This document shows positions 28,116 through 37,981 of a stretch of DNA of 64,000 bases, in pieces. The first letter of the stretch is position 1; every line of letters starts with the position of its first letter. The notes beneath the pieces are model-generated. The model was not told where the DNA came from. It saw only the letters and a list, made by a program, of their open reading frames with translations, and made no database searches. This stretch comes from G965216255 sp965216255 (GTDB taxonomy: Bacteria; Bacteroidota; Rhodothermia; Rhodothermales; Bin80). A program made the position numbers and the translations under genes. The DNA is taken from positions 1,736,001-1,800,000 of the forward strand of contig OZ244148.1 in NCBI GenBank assembly GCA_965216255.1, given 5' to 3'.

Positions 28116-28519
28116 CTGCCAGAGCTGCACAAAACTCTGCCGCCCCTCTAGAAAGGGAAACCCTTGAATCACACCGCCGCGCGCGGGAGGCTCGCAGGTG
28201 GCTACGCAGTGCACAGACCGCGACATGGCATCGGTCTGCGCAGTGCGCCCCTCTCGCCGTCGGCATGGGCTCTGCTCGCTGGGCGCCGAATGTGCCGCCC
28301 TGCTACCGGTTGAGCATGAGCCCTGCGCGCCTCACCCGTGCCTGACTGCGCATGCGCAGCCGAGAATAGCGTCCGTCCCCCTTACCAGTTTCAACCGTAT
28401 CGGTTGCTCCTGATTCCCGCCGAGCCCATTGTTCGGGCTCCCATTGGCGTATTCGTATCCATTTGCGCACTATTGTCGTACATTAAATGGTTTAGATTCA
28501 ACTCACAATCGTTACGAAA
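28116..28519. other. Gene-free stretch before the LVIVD-repeat gene
   Basis: About 400 bases with no frame I can support. The first half is very GC-rich; the last 60 bases become AT-rich (acattaaatggtttagattc) and should include the promoter of the downstream gene. No tRNA or riboswitch fold was recognised. Confidence 0.4.
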
Positions 28520-30967
28520 ATGAAAGCTATTCGCCTAATCTTTGCCGTCGCCGTCCTCGGCAGTACTGCAACCGGAGTGCAAGCACTACAAACCGGGTTT
28601 GGGAGTACGGTGGCAGTTGAAAATGACATCGTGTTCGTAGGCAAGGCCCGCACGGGCACCAGTGCTGGCACTGTGTACGTGTATGGCCGTGAACATACCA
28701 TCGGTACTTGGGCGGAACGCCAGCGGCTGCAGGCATCTGATGCCGCTGGCCAGAGCGATCATTTTGGCCGGGCAATGGCAGCAGACGGCAATACCCTCTT
28801 TGTAGGGGCCATTGGAAGTGACGAGTCCCGGGGAGCGGTTTATGTATTCACACTAGTAGATGGCGCATGGGTTGAATCGGCCAAGCTTACGGCACGCGAT
28901 GCGGCCGAAAATCATCGCTTCGGCAATGCCCTCGCGGTGCTCGGGCATCGGCTGCTTGTAACCGCCGTAGGGCCTTCTGAAAAAGAAGGAGCCGTCTACG
29001 TATTCGAATTCGACGCCAAAACGGGAGCCTGGAGCGAGCATAGTATCCTTCGAAGAACGGATGAAGAGCCGGATGAAGAGCCGGACGACGAGGCCGCACC
29101 AACAAGGTTCTGGCGTATGGGCGGGGTGCCGGTCGCAGGCTTTGGCGCCGCCTTGGCCTTGGGAGAGCACACGGCAGTAATTTCTGCGCCTGCGCACGGA
29201 GGCAATGTGTTGGTCTACTTGCATGACCCGGCATCGGATACCTGGTCAATGACGGGCGAACTTACCATTGACGGACTGGAAGCTCGGGACACCTTCGGCT
29301 ACGCGCTGGCCGTTCAGGACAGTGAAGTATTCGTGAGTGCCCCAAGGCTTGACAATAATCAAGGAGCCATCTTCACGTTCAAGCAGGACAGTGCGACTGG
29401 CCAGTGGGAACAGCGTGGGCGCTTGTCCGGCTTTGCTGATACGCCGGGATTGCAGATGTTGGGTTCAACACTTGCCCTCGACGGAACGAACCTGTGGGCC
29501 GGTGCACCCATGCAAAACCGTTCGGTGGGAATGGTATTGCGCTACCGTCGTAGCGCCGAGACAGATCAGTGGATTTCGGTAACGCAAGTGTTTCCCAACG
29601 ACGCGCTGGCCGACCCCTCAACTTCCCTTGCCTTGGGCCGGGCGCTTGGCGTAAAGGGCCTTACCGCCGTTATCGGGGCGCCAGGGGCGGATAACGGGGC
29701 AGGCAAGGCCTATGTATTCGAGAATACGGACGGCCAGTGGATAGAAGCCGGGGCGTTTATAGATGAAGCCGAGAACATTCCATCCATCGTTGGCGCGGAA
29801 GTCAAGTGCACCGATGGTGAGGCCGATCGCTTTGGGTGTAGCAATGTCGACCTGGTGTCGTTCCTCTCGGTCGCCGACCTAGGCGGCGGACGCGGCGTGG
29901 AGGTCAACGACCTCTGGGGTTGGACCGATCCTGAAACAGGAAGGGAATGGGCCCTCATTGGCCGCATAGACGGAACATCCATGGTGGACGTGACCGACCC
30001 CTACAACCCTTTATATGTAGGAAACCTACCGAAAACAGCCGCCTCGCCCGCCAGCACCTGGCGTGACATCAAAGTCTACAAAGACCATGCCTTTATCGTA
30101 GCCGACGGCGCCCGAGACCACGGCATGCAGGTATTCGATCTCAGGCAGCTGCGCGATGTGCAGAGTCCCCCGGTTACCTTCGAGATCAGCGCCCACTACA
30201 CGGACATTGCAAGCGCCCACAATATCGTGATCAACGAGGACACCGGGTTTGCCTTCGCCGTAGGCAGTAGCGGCGGCGGCGAGACCTGTGGAGGCGGCCT
30301 CCACATGATTGACATCACGGAGCCCCTGCAGCCGACCTTTGCAGGATGCTTTGCCGACACCGAAACAGGTCGCCGGGGAACCGGCTACTCCCACGATGCG
30401 CAGTGCGTCATTTACGACGGTCCCGATACGGAGCACCGCAGTAGGGAGATTTGCTTCGGCGCAAACGAAACGGCATTGAGCATATCCGATGTCAGCGACA
30501 AAGACAGCCCTGTGAAGCTCTCCAACGCCACTTACCCCAACTACGGCTATTCCCACCAGGGCTGGCTTACAGAGGACCACCGCTATTTCTATATGAACGA
30601 CGAGCTGGACGAACTGCAGGGCTCCGTGGACGGCACAAGGACCATGATTTGGGACGTTTCCGATCTTGATGATCCCCAGTTGGCTAAGGAGCACTTGTCG
30701 GAGAATAAGGCCAGTGATCACAATCTTTATATTCAGGACGACCTCATGTATCAGTCCAATTACCAAAGCGGGTTGCGTGTCCTGGATATCTCCGACCGAG
30801 AGAATCCCGCGGAAGTCGGCTTCTTTGACACCGTGCCGTATGGCGAGAACGCACCCAGCTTTGGAGGATCGTGGAGCAACTATCCGTTTTTCAAGAGCGG
30901 CATCATTGTTGTGACCAGCGGCAACGAAGGAATGTTCATCGTCAAGAAACGAGACGTGGACACCTGA
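28520..30967 (+). CDS. Secreted FG-GAP plus LVIVD-repeat protein (choice-of-anchor B type)
   Basis: The 815-residue product begins with a signal peptide (MKAIRLIFAVAVLGSTATGV). Residues 30-410 form an FG-GAP-like propeller with repeats of the type FGRAMAADGNTLFVGA and GAVYVFTLVDGAW. Residues 430-810 carry LVIVD-type repeats, for example GTSMVDVTDPYNPLYVGNLP, HMIDITEPLQPTFAGCF and LRVLDISDRENPAEVGFF, the architecture of choice-of-anchor B proteins. The chain ends FIVKKRDVDT without a type IX sorting domain, so it may stay periplasmic or be held by another partner. A role in binding extracellular substrate or partners is inferred, with no catalytic motif visible. It is monocistronic. Confidence 0.85.
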   Translation: MKAIRLIFAVAVLGSTATGVQALQTGFGSTVAVENDIVFVGKARTGTSAGTVYVYGREHTIGTWAERQRLQASDAAGQSDHFGRAMAADGNTLFVGAIGSDESRGAVYVFTLVDGAWVESAKLTARDAAENHRFGNALAVLGHRLLVTAVGPSEKEGAVYVFEFDAKTGAWSEHSILRRTDEEPDEEPDDEAAPTRFWRMGGVPVAGFGAALALGEHTAVISAPAHGGNVLVYLHDPASDTWSMTGELTIDGLEARDTFGYALAVQDSEVFVSAPRLDNNQGAIFTFKQDSATGQWEQRGRLSGFADTPGLQMLGSTLALDGTNLWAGAPMQNRSVGMVLRYRRSAETDQWISVTQVFPNDALADPSTSLALGRALGVKGLTAVIGAPGADNGAGKAYVFENTDGQWIEAGAFIDEAENIPSIVGAEVKCTDGEADRFGCSNVDLVSFLSVADLGGGRGVEVNDLWGWTDPETGREWALIGRIDGTSMVDVTDPYNPLYVGNLPKTAASPASTWRDIKVYKDHAFIVADGARDHGMQVFDLRQLRDVQSPPVTFEISAHYTDIASAHNIVINEDTGFAFAVGSSGGGETCGGGLHMIDITEPLQPTFAGCFADTETGRRGTGYSHDAQCVIYDGPDTEHRSREICFGANETALSISDVSDKDSPVKLSNATYPNYGYSHQGWLTEDHRYFYMNDELDELQGSVDGTRTMIWDVSDLDDPQLAKEHLSENKASDHNLYIQDDLMYQSNYQSGLRVLDISDRENPAEVGFFDTVPYGENAPSFGGSWSNYPFFKSGIIVVTSGNEGMFIVKKRDVDT

Positions 30968-31210
30968 CACACTGATGCACCGAGGGCGGGAAAGCGGGCC
31001 AATGCCGGACGGGACCATGGGCGTTGCCAACAGCCCGCATTTGGTATCGGTGCTCCAACGCGTCTTGATGTGCCGTTAGCGAGCCGCATCCGGAGTAGAC
31101 GGAGTGCGTAACAAGCCTGGGGTAAGCAAGTGCATTCGTGTGGAGCCTGTCCGGAAAAGAAGCCCCCTTATAGCGCCTACTGGTAGGGCTGCCGCGTCCT
31201 ACCAGGACCA

Positions 31211-33289
31211 ATGCATTTTTCCGCAGGCACTATCATACAATTTCGCCCACGCCGAGCAACCAGGGAAATGCTAACGCTCACCGAGAAAGCACTATTCGTG
31301 CTCGCCACATTATTCTCTGCGTACGGAACCTGCCTGGGATTTGCTACCGTATTCAAGACGATTCAGCGCGGTAGCGGACCGCTGCGCATGGACTTCCGAG
31401 GCGCCTTGCATGGCATTCGCACCTGGATCGCGATGGCGGACCTGTGGAAAATGCGGCGGCTTTCCAGCCTCGTGCATGTGTTCATTGCATGGGGCTTCGT
31501 ATTCTATCTCTTCGTCAACGTGGGCGACGTGGCCCGCGGCTTCGCTTCTGTGCCTTTCCTGAATGCCAGCGTAGTCGGCAACGTCTACCGGCTGCTGGCC
31601 GACGGCTTCAGCGTAATGGTACTTGTCGGCATGGCGTGGTTTCTGGTGCGCAGATTCATGCTGCCGGCTGGTCGCATTCTCGATACCCGTTCGGATGTCC
31701 TGCGAACGGACAGCGTCCAGCTCGGACTCATGAAACTGAATGTCCGACGAGATTCCATCATTGTAGGCCTATTCATCCTGGGCCACGTCGGTTTCCGTTT
31801 CCTTGGAGAGTCGTTTGCCATTAGCCTTGAGAAACTGGACACCGGGAGCGGCGACGCCTATCAGCCGCTTGCCAGCGCCATCAGCCCGCTCTGGAGCAAC
31901 CTGGGGCCGGATAGCCTCCTCCTGGGACAGCACATTTGCTGGTGGCTGGCCCTGGGGCTCATTCTTCTATTCGTACCCTATTTTCCATATACAAAGCACT
32001 TCCACTTTATCATGGCTGCCTTCAACTTCTGGACGAAGCCGCAGCGGACTTCTCTGGGGGCGCTGGATCCTCTGGATTTCGAGGACGAATCCATGGAGTC
32101 GTTCGGGGCCGCGCGTTTGGAAGATCTTCCGAAAACGAGCCTCGTCGATGCCTTTTCCTGCATCATGTGCAATCGCTGCCAGGAAGTATGCCCCGCCTAT
32201 GCGACCGGCAAGGACCTTTCTCCCGCCGCCCTCGAAATCAGCAAGCGGTATTATCTGAATGAGCACATGCACACCCTGGCAGCTGGCGGATCGTCGGAAC
32301 ACAGACTGCTTGATTTTGCCATTAGTGAATCCGCGGTTTGGGCGTGTACGGCATGCGGTGCGTGCGTGGATGTATGCCCCGTGGGCAACGAGCCCATGTT
32401 CGATATTCTCGACATTCGCCGACATCAGGTGTTGGTCGAAGACCGCTTTCCCCGCGAATTTCAGACGGCATTCCGGGGAATGGAGCGGAACGGAAACCCC
32501 TGGAATGCATCCGCTGCGGAGCGCACGGCGTGGAGCGAGGGACAACGTATTCCCACTATAGACGAGGATCCGGATGCGGACCTTCTGTGGTGGGTCGGGT
32601 GCGCTCCTTCCTATGATGCCCGCGCTCAGAAAACGGCGCGTGCCCTGGCGCGCATAATGAATGCCGCGGGGCTACGCTACGCCACACTCGGCAGCCGGGA
32701 ACGCTGCACCGGCGACACCGCACGCCGCAGTGGCAATGAGTACCTCTTCGACACCCTTGCCAGGGCCAATATCGAAACGCTCAATGAGATCCGGCCGAAG
32801 CGCATCGTAACCACATGTCCCCACTGCCTGCATACGCTTGGCAAAGAATACCCTGCCCTCGGAGGCCGCTACGAAGTCATCCATCACACGCAGCTTCTGG
32901 CAGAGCTCGCTGCTTCGGAAGCTGTGGAGTTCAATAGCGACCTGGATCCTGGACCCGTCACCTTTCATGATCCTTGTTACCTCGGACGCCACAACGGCAT
33001 CACGGACGCGCCACGCAAGGTATTGAAGGCTCTCGGCGCCGACCCGGTGGAAATGTCTCGCAGTGGTACACAATCCTTCTGCTGCGGGGCCGGCGGTGCT
33101 CAGATGTGGAAGGAAGAAGAGCCTCCGTTGGTAAACGAGGTGCGCTATGAGGAAGCCGCTCAGACGGGAGCGAGGACTATTGCCGTTGGCTGCCCATTCT
33201 GTCTTACCATGATGGTAGACGCAGCAAAAGGGGCCGAGCATCCGCTCGAGGTAAAGGATGTGGCAGAGCTTGTCGCAGAACGCCTGTAG
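31211..33289 (+). CDS. Membrane-bound (Fe-S) oxidoreductase, HdrD/GlpC-like with N-terminal membrane domain
   Basis: The product has up to 692 residues. Residues 20-270 contain about five membrane helices resembling a nitrate-reductase gamma or succinate-dehydrogenase-like anchor. Two ferredoxin [4Fe-4S] motifs follow, CIMCNRCQEVCP and CTACGACVDVCP. The C-terminal part has the two cysteine-rich CCG regions of heterodisulfide-reductase-like proteins: CPHCLHTLGKEY, HDPCYLGRHNG, CCGAGGAQMW and CPFCLTMM. It is predicted to pass electrons between quinones and a soluble partner; in many Bacteroidota it stands beside electron-transfer flavoprotein genes, but none is present here. An ATG at 31268 (MLTLTEKALFVLA), which opens the first helix, is an equally good or better start. 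Confidence 0.88.
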   Translation: MHFSAGTIIQFRPRRATREMLTLTEKALFVLATLFSAYGTCLGFATVFKTIQRGSGPLRMDFRGALHGIRTWIAMADLWKMRRLSSLVHVFIAWGFVFYLFVNVGDVARGFASVPFLNASVVGNVYRLLADGFSVMVLVGMAWFLVRRFMLPAGRILDTRSDVLRTDSVQLGLMKLNVRRDSIIVGLFILGHVGFRFLGESFAISLEKLDTGSGDAYQPLASAISPLWSNLGPDSLLLGQHICWWLALGLILLFVPYFPYTKHFHFIMAAFNFWTKPQRTSLGALDPLDFEDESMESFGAARLEDLPKTSLVDAFSCIMCNRCQEVCPAYATGKDLSPAALEISKRYYLNEHMHTLAAGGSSEHRLLDFAISESAVWACTACGACVDVCPVGNEPMFDILDIRRHQVLVEDRFPREFQTAFRGMERNGNPWNASAAERTAWSEGQRIPTIDEDPDADLLWWVGCAPSYDARAQKTARALARIMNAAGLRYATLGSRERCTGDTARRSGNEYLFDTLARANIETLNEIRPKRIVTTCPHCLHTLGKEYPALGGRYEVIHHTQLLAELAASEAVEFNSDLDPGPVTFHDPCYLGRHNGITDAPRKVLKALGADPVEMSRSGTQSFCCGAGGAQMWKEEEPPLVNEVRYEEAAQTGARTIAVGCPFCLTMMVDAAKGAEHPLEVKDVAELVAERL

Positions 33290-33852
33290 GACATCCGCTC
33301 CTCCAGTGGATCCTGGCCCTCGCCAACCAATGCCGTCCGCGAGAGCCAATCCTGACAGCAGCGGCGGTGGCCCTCGCGGCGTGACGCTTGCATCGTCCCA
33401 AGAACGACTGCACCAACCGAAACCTACCAATCAAGACTGGCGAATAGTGCTTTTGGACAGCCCATGCCGATTCCGGTGGTGGTCCAACCCCATAGAAAAC
33501 CAGGGAATTATTGTATCTACCCACAACCAGGTTTCGAGATACTTATTGAGAGTTTGTCTCTGGGAGAGGCCGGGGGAATTACGAGGTCCGTGCGCAGGTA
33601 AGTCAGCCAACTGCGTAGGGGAGCCTGTGGTATATGCCTGCCCTCCCGCCTGGGGCTTTAGTATTGCCGGAGAGTGTTCAAGGCCCCTGTCCAGCGAAGT
33701 TACGGGCGCGTGCAGGTGAGCCTGTGTTTCGATAAGCGCAGCAATTCCCACGGTACCCCCCGAGGACATGCATGGCAACCGGGGCAATAAAAGGTGTGAT
33801 CCCAGCGGGAGATCGGCACTACCCCCCCCCCTTGCCTATGAGCCCGAATGCA
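33290..33852. other. Gene-free stretch between convergent genes
   Basis: About 560 bases lie between the Fe-S protein and the molybdenum-enzyme operon, which converge here. No reading frame with recognisable homology, no tRNA and no clear terminator was found. A run of nine or ten C residues lies near 33824. Confidence 0.4.
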
Positions 33853-36066
33853 TCAACCTGAAGGCTGCTGGACATCCATGGCCTCCAGCGCCTGGACAAA
33901 CGGCTGGGCATAGAGACGATGCCCCGTGGCAGCAGCCACGGCATTCGCGAGCGCCGCAGCCGACGGAGGCAAACTCGGCTCTCCAAGACCGGTAGGATCT
34001 CTACCGTTATCCACGAAGAAAGTCTCGATCTCTTCAGGCGCCTCGTTAATCCGAATGAGTCGATACGTGTGGAAATTGTCCTGTTCGGGGCGCCCGTCCG
34101 CTATAGAGAGCGCGCCGTACATGGCATGTCCTATCCCGTCGACAATGCCCCCTTCCACCTGGTTCCGGGCGGCGCCCGGGTTGACGACAATGCCGCAATC
34201 AATCGCACACCAGACCTTCTTCACGGCGGGTCGGCCTGTGTTCATTACCACATCCACGACCTGCGCGACGTACGAATTGTGGCAGTAATAGGCACTTACG
34301 CCACGAGATACGCCGGGCATCGGCTCGCCCCACCGGGCCTTATCCCGAACAAGGGACAACACGCCGGCATACCGCGCAGCATCGTAATCGTTGTCGTCTC
34401 CCACGGGATGCTGCATCGCCCGGTCGAACAGTTCCAGACGAAACGCTATCGGGTCCTTTCCTGCTGCGGCGGCTACTTCGTCCAGAAACGCCTGCTCCGA
34501 TCCGGCAACAAAGTTGGAGCGCGGGGCGCGCCATGCACCCGTGGTGACATTGGAATCGAGCCTCAGGTTCTCTGCCAGGTAGTTGTCGACAGTACCCGCC
34601 GGAAACCGGTTAGCAAACACCGGCCTGTCATTGATGCCTGCCCCACGAACATGAAACGCGATTAGCTCCTTGTTCTCATTCAGCGCCGCCCTGTACCGCA
34701 CCTGATAGGCCGGACGGTACGTGCCCTGCGTCATGTCATCTTCACGCGTATATACGAGCTTGATAGGGGCCCCCGCAGCCCTGGATATGAGGGCTGCTTC
34801 AACGCCGAAATTTCCGTAAAGCCGGCGACCAAAGCCGCCACCCATGCGCGTCATGTCGATACTGATTTTCTCCTCCGGGAGGTCCAGCACGCTCGCTACC
34901 GACCTGCGGAGAGACTCCGGCGTCTGAATAGGCCCTTCGAGGTGTGCCGCGTCCGGCTGCACGTCGGCGAAGAAATTCATGGGTTCAAGCGTATTGTGCG
35001 GCAGAAACGGCGCCGTGTATGTACGCTCAATCACTTCACTGGCCTCAGAAAAGGCTCGCTCCGGGTCGCCGTCCCGGCGCTGCTCCTCGACGCCGTCCCT
35101 ATCCAGCAGCGCCGCCATGCCGGCCGCGTGGTCGGTGGAGTTCTCCGCTCCGGAGTCCTGCTCCCATTCCAGCACCAGTGCCTTCTTGGCCTGGAAAACC
35201 TCCCAGGTGGTTCGCCCCACGACCACTACCTTTTCAGGGAAGGCATTGACGTCCGACCACTGCCAATCAAATCCTTCTGGGGCGGCATCTATGGTGAAAA
35301 CGTCTACGATGCCCGGCATGGCCATGGCGGCCGCCGCGTCCATGGTCTTAAGCCGCATCCCGAAAGCTGGAGCGTGAGCTATCGCGGCAATGAGCATGCC
35401 CTCGCGCTGCACGTCAATACCAAACAGCGGCCGGCCCCGCACGATGTCCGGCGCATCCACATTGCGGCGCGTGGTGCCGATGATGGAGAAGTCTTTCGAG
35501 TCCTTTAGATCTACGTCCTCCGGCACTTCCAGGAGCGCAGCCTCCGAGGCCACGTCTCCGTAGCCCAATGTTCGACCCGATCCCTCGTGCGTTATGATAC
35601 CCGCATAGGTAGTGAGTTCGCCAAGGGGGACCTCCAACCGGTTGGCGGCAGCCTCCAAAAGCATGCGGCGCGCCGTGGCGCCGGCCGTGCGCAGCGCCGT
35701 CCAACCCTGACGTATGGACTGACTGCCTCCGGCCACCTGCCGCGTGAAATTGTCCGTATCCAGGCTCGCCTGCTGTACTACAACATCCTTCCAGTCAACA
35801 TCCAGCTCCTCGGCCACGATCATCGGCATGGATGTCTTGACGTTCTGCCCAATCTCCGGGTTAGGAGACATGATGGTAACCAGGCCGTTTTCGCCAATCT
35901 TGAGAAAGGCATTGATACCGTACCAAGCTTCCGGCATCGCGTTGACCGCCATCGGGGCCGCTGAAGGCTTGCAGCCTGCTAGCCAGTTAAAGCCCAGCAC
36001 GAAACCACCGCCTGCCACAGCGGACGCCTTGAGGAAGGATCGCCTGTTATATTTGGTATTCGACAC
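33853..36066 (-). CDS. Xanthine dehydrogenase-family molybdopterin-binding subunit (IorB/aldehyde oxidase type)
   Basis: The 737-residue product starts with a Tat leader (NRRSFLKASAVAGGGFVLG) that runs into LAGC, a possible lipobox, so a periplasmic, perhaps lipid-anchored enzyme is predicted. The molybdopterin-binding part shows GGGFGRRLYGNFG, YTREDDMTQGTYRP, GAWRAPRSNFV and, near the C-terminus, GLGEPSLPPSAAALANA, in which the Glu is the general base of the family. It hydroxylates an aldehyde or N-heterocycle using water, with electrons leaving through the [2Fe-2S] partner encoded 26 bases upstream. Sequence does not fix the substrate; isoquinoline 1-oxidoreductase beta subunits have the same split layout. 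No FAD subunit gene is present, so an external cytochrome is the likely acceptor. Confidence 0.9.
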   Translation of the reverse strand: MSNTKYNRRSFLKASAVAGGGFVLGFNWLAGCKPSAAPMAVNAMPEAWYGINAFLKIGENGLVTIMSPNPEIGQNVKTSMPMIVAEELDVDWKDVVVQQASLDTDNFTRQVAGGSQSIRQGWTALRTAGATARRMLLEAAANRLEVPLGELTTYAGIITHEGSGRTLGYGDVASEAALLEVPEDVDLKDSKDFSIIGTTRRNVDAPDIVRGRPLFGIDVQREGMLIAAIAHAPAFGMRLKTMDAAAAMAMPGIVDVFTIDAAPEGFDWQWSDVNAFPEKVVVVGRTTWEVFQAKKALVLEWEQDSGAENSTDHAAGMAALLDRDGVEEQRRDGDPERAFSEASEVIERTYTAPFLPHNTLEPMNFFADVQPDAAHLEGPIQTPESLRRSVASVLDLPEEKISIDMTRMGGGFGRRLYGNFGVEAALISRAAGAPIKLVYTREDDMTQGTYRPAYQVRYRAALNENKELIAFHVRGAGINDRPVFANRFPAGTVDNYLAENLRLDSNVTTGAWRAPRSNFVAGSEQAFLDEVAAAAGKDPIAFRLELFDRAMQHPVGDDNDYDAARYAGVLSLVRDKARWGEPMPGVSRGVSAYYCHNSYVAQVVDVVMNTGRPAVKKVWCAIDCGIVVNPGAARNQVEGGIVDGIGHAMYGALSIADGRPEQDNFHTYRLIRINEAPEEIETFFVDNGRDPTGLGEPSLPPSAAALANAVAAATGHRLYAQPFVQALEAMDVQQPSG

Positions 36067-36092
36067 GATATTCTCTGGTTGCGGTGATGGGG

Positions 36093-36554
36093 TTAGTTGC
36101 TATTCGCTGCGGCTGTCTTGATGGCGGCGCGAATGCGGAGATAGGTCCCGCACCGACAGATATTGCCGCGCATGGCGCGGTCGATGTCCTCGTCCGTGAC
36201 ACTGCTGCGCTGCTTGAGCAGGGCCGCCGCGCTCATGATCTGGCCCGCCTGGCAATACCCGCACTGGGGGACATCGTGCTCAAGCCAGGCCTGCTGGACC
36301 GGATGGTCCCCATCATCCGAAAGCCCTTCGATCGTGGTGATGGCGCGGTCTCCCACGCTGGAGACCGGCAGCGAACACGAACGCACCGCATTGTCGCCGA
36401 GGTGGATGGTACAGGCGCCGCACTGGGCGATTCCGCATCCGAACTTGGTGCCCACCAGATTCAAGTGATCTCGCAGCACCCATAATACAGGGGTGTCCGG
36501 TGTGGCGTCCACCTCATGCTGTGTGCCGTTGACGCGTAGCGTAAAGAAAGCCAT
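36093..36554 (-). CDS. [2Fe-2S]-binding subunit of a molybdenum hydroxylase (IorA/CoxS-like)
   Basis: The 153-residue product shows both expected clusters: the plant-ferredoxin type KFGCGIAQCGACTIHL with a fourth Cys in AVRSC, and the helical cluster CGYCQAGQIM paired with CRCGTYLRIRAA. It transfers electrons from the molybdopterin subunit encoded next. It has no Tat leader of its own, so export would rely on the leader of the large subunit, as in other split enzymes of this family. The spacing (35 bases from DUF1080, 26 bases to the large subunit) supports one transcript. Confidence 0.93.
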   Translation of the reverse strand: MAFFTLRVNGTQHEVDATPDTPVLWVLRDHLNLVGTKFGCGIAQCGACTIHLGDNAVRSCSLPVSSVGDRAITTIEGLSDDGDHPVQQAWLEHDVPQCGYCQAGQIMSAAALLKQRSSVTDEDIDRAMRGNICRCGTYLRIRAAIKTAAANSN

Positions 36555-36589
36555 GGTTCTCTGGAATCGTGTGCGTGGTACGGAATTTA

Positions 36590-37363
36590 CTAGAAATCTG
36601 TATCTGGCGTTGCGAGCTCCAGCTCCTGGATCCAGATATTACGATAGCGCACATCGTGCCCCTCCGCCTGGAGCTTCAGCCCGCCGGACACGTCGGTGAT
36701 TCCGAGCCCGCCGTCATTGCCGCCGTCCAGCCCCGAGTTAGGGCCACCCCACACCTTGTCGATAGGCTGGTTGGCGTGCACCTTGACCCCATTGAAATAC
36801 AGGGTGACATAGGCCTTTTCCGTGCGGGTTCCGTCATCATCAAGGCGCGCCGCGCGAAACATGGCATCATAGGCATTCCAGGTCCCGGTTCCGTTGTAGG
36901 GATAGTACGGGGCGGCGGCCTCATTGATAACCGCCGCCATGCCGTGGGCAGTGGAATCGCCCTCGAGCACTTGTATCTCGTACCTATTCTGCAGGTAGAC
37001 GCCACTGTTGCCGCCCTCCTCGGTGATGAGGAATTCCACGTGGACCCGGAAATCGCGAAACTTGTGCTTCGTCACAATATCCGCAGCGCCATACAGGCCT
37101 CCCGCGGCAGAGGGGTCCATGCTGCTGACTACGGTCCCTTCATCCACAGGATCCTCCACAATCTGCCACTTGATGGGCAGCTCTGCGGCAAAGCGCGGGC
37201 CCTCCCAATACGTCCAGCTCTCGTCCAGCATCTCTCGGCTGCCATCAAAGAGCATCATGGCTCCGTCCGGCGGCTCGGCCCCTACTCCTACCTGGGAAGC
37301 GGCAGGGAGCGATCCGAAGATGCTCAGGATCAGCACGACAACAATCAAGCGCGTGGTATTCAT
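36590..37363 (-). CDS. Secreted DUF1080 (3-keto-disaccharide hydrolase-like) protein
   Basis: The ATG at 37361-37363 gives a 257-residue protein with a signal peptide (MNTTRLIVVVLILSIFGSLPAASQ). The body matches the DUF1080 jelly-roll fold: GAMMLFDGSREMLDESWTYW, DIVTKHKFRDFRVHVEFLIT, GNSGVYLQNRYEIQVLE and GPNSGLDGGNDGGLGITDVS near the end. Members of this family are concanavalin-like proteins, some of which hydrolyse 3-keto-glycosides made by Gfo/Idh-type dehydrogenases. That makes a functional link with the two exported oxidoreductases about 8 kb away plausible, but this is inference. It is the first gene of the minus-strand run with the molybdenum enzyme. An in-frame start 39 bases upstream would place charged residues before the leader, so I did not use it. 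Confidence 0.85.
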   Translation of the reverse strand: MNTTRLIVVVLILSIFGSLPAASQVGVGAEPPDGAMMLFDGSREMLDESWTYWEGPRFAAELPIKWQIVEDPVDEGTVVSSMDPSAAGGLYGAADIVTKHKFRDFRVHVEFLITEEGGNSGVYLQNRYEIQVLEGDSTAHGMAAVINEAAAPYYPYNGTGTWNAYDAMFRAARLDDDGTRTEKAYVTLYFNGVKVHANQPIDKVWGGPNSGLDGGNDGGLGITDVSGGLKLQAEGHDVRYRNIWIQELELATPDTDF

Positions 37364-37510
37364 GATGCGGCAGGATCTATAGTTGGAATATCGAACGTCC
37401 AAAGTTATTGAATTCTTCCTACACGAGAAACCGATAAGTAATTCCGAATCCTATACCTGCTTCCTGTCGTAAACCTGGCAACGATTCCCCACCAGACCGT
37501 AAGAAATTCC

Positions 37511-37975
37511 ATGGAAACCGCAACATTTGGCGCCGGTTGCTTCTGGGGCGTGGAGGCTGCGTTCCGGCGCGCGCCAGGCGTCACCGATGCCGCCGTGGGA
37601 TTCATGGGCGGCGCGGCCGAGAACCCCACGTATCGTGAGGTATGCACGAAGGAAACCGGGCATGCGGAAGTGGTACAGGTCCACTTTGACCCGGGTCTTG
37701 TTTCATATGAGGCACTGTTGGACATTTTCTGGGAAAACCACAACCCCACGACCCGCAACCGGCAGGGCCCTGACGTCGGAACGCAATACCGTTCCGTGAT
37801 TTTCTTCCATACCCCCGGGCAGGAACAAGCAGCCCGGACATCTAAAGAGCGCTGGAATGCGCGCTTTGCCAGCCCCATTGTCACAGAAATCGTGCCCGCA
37901 GCCTCTTTTTACCGAGCCGAGGAATATCACCAGCGCTATCTGGAGAAGCGTGGACTTGTCTCCTGCCACGTTTAG
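37511..37975 (+). CDS. msrA: Peptide-methionine (S)-S-oxide reductase
   Basis: The 154-residue product begins METATFGAGCFWGVEAAF, with the catalytic Cys10 in the GCFWG motif, and contains GFMGG, HAEVVQVHFDP, LDIFWENHNPTT and the QYRSVIFFHTP strand. It reduces the S form of methionine sulfoxide in oxidised proteins or free methionine. It ends EEYHQRYLEKRG, a common family ending, and lacks an MsrB fusion and a signal peptide, so it is probably cytoplasmic. It converges with the NagB/PIG-L gene, with only six bases between the two stops. Confidence 0.95.
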   Translation: METATFGAGCFWGVEAAFRRAPGVTDAAVGFMGGAAENPTYREVCTKETGHAEVVQVHFDPGLVSYEALLDIFWENHNPTTRNRQGPDVGTQYRSVIFFHTPGQEQAARTSKERWNARFASPIVTEIVPAASFYRAEEYHQRYLEKRGLVSCHV

Positions 37976-37981
37976 CGGAGC

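Noticed and set aside
33290..33852. Possible riboswitch in the 560-bp convergent spacer
   Set aside because: No conserved cobalamin, TPP or molybdenum-cofactor motif was recognised, and both flanking genes end here, so a 5' regulatory RNA is unlikely.
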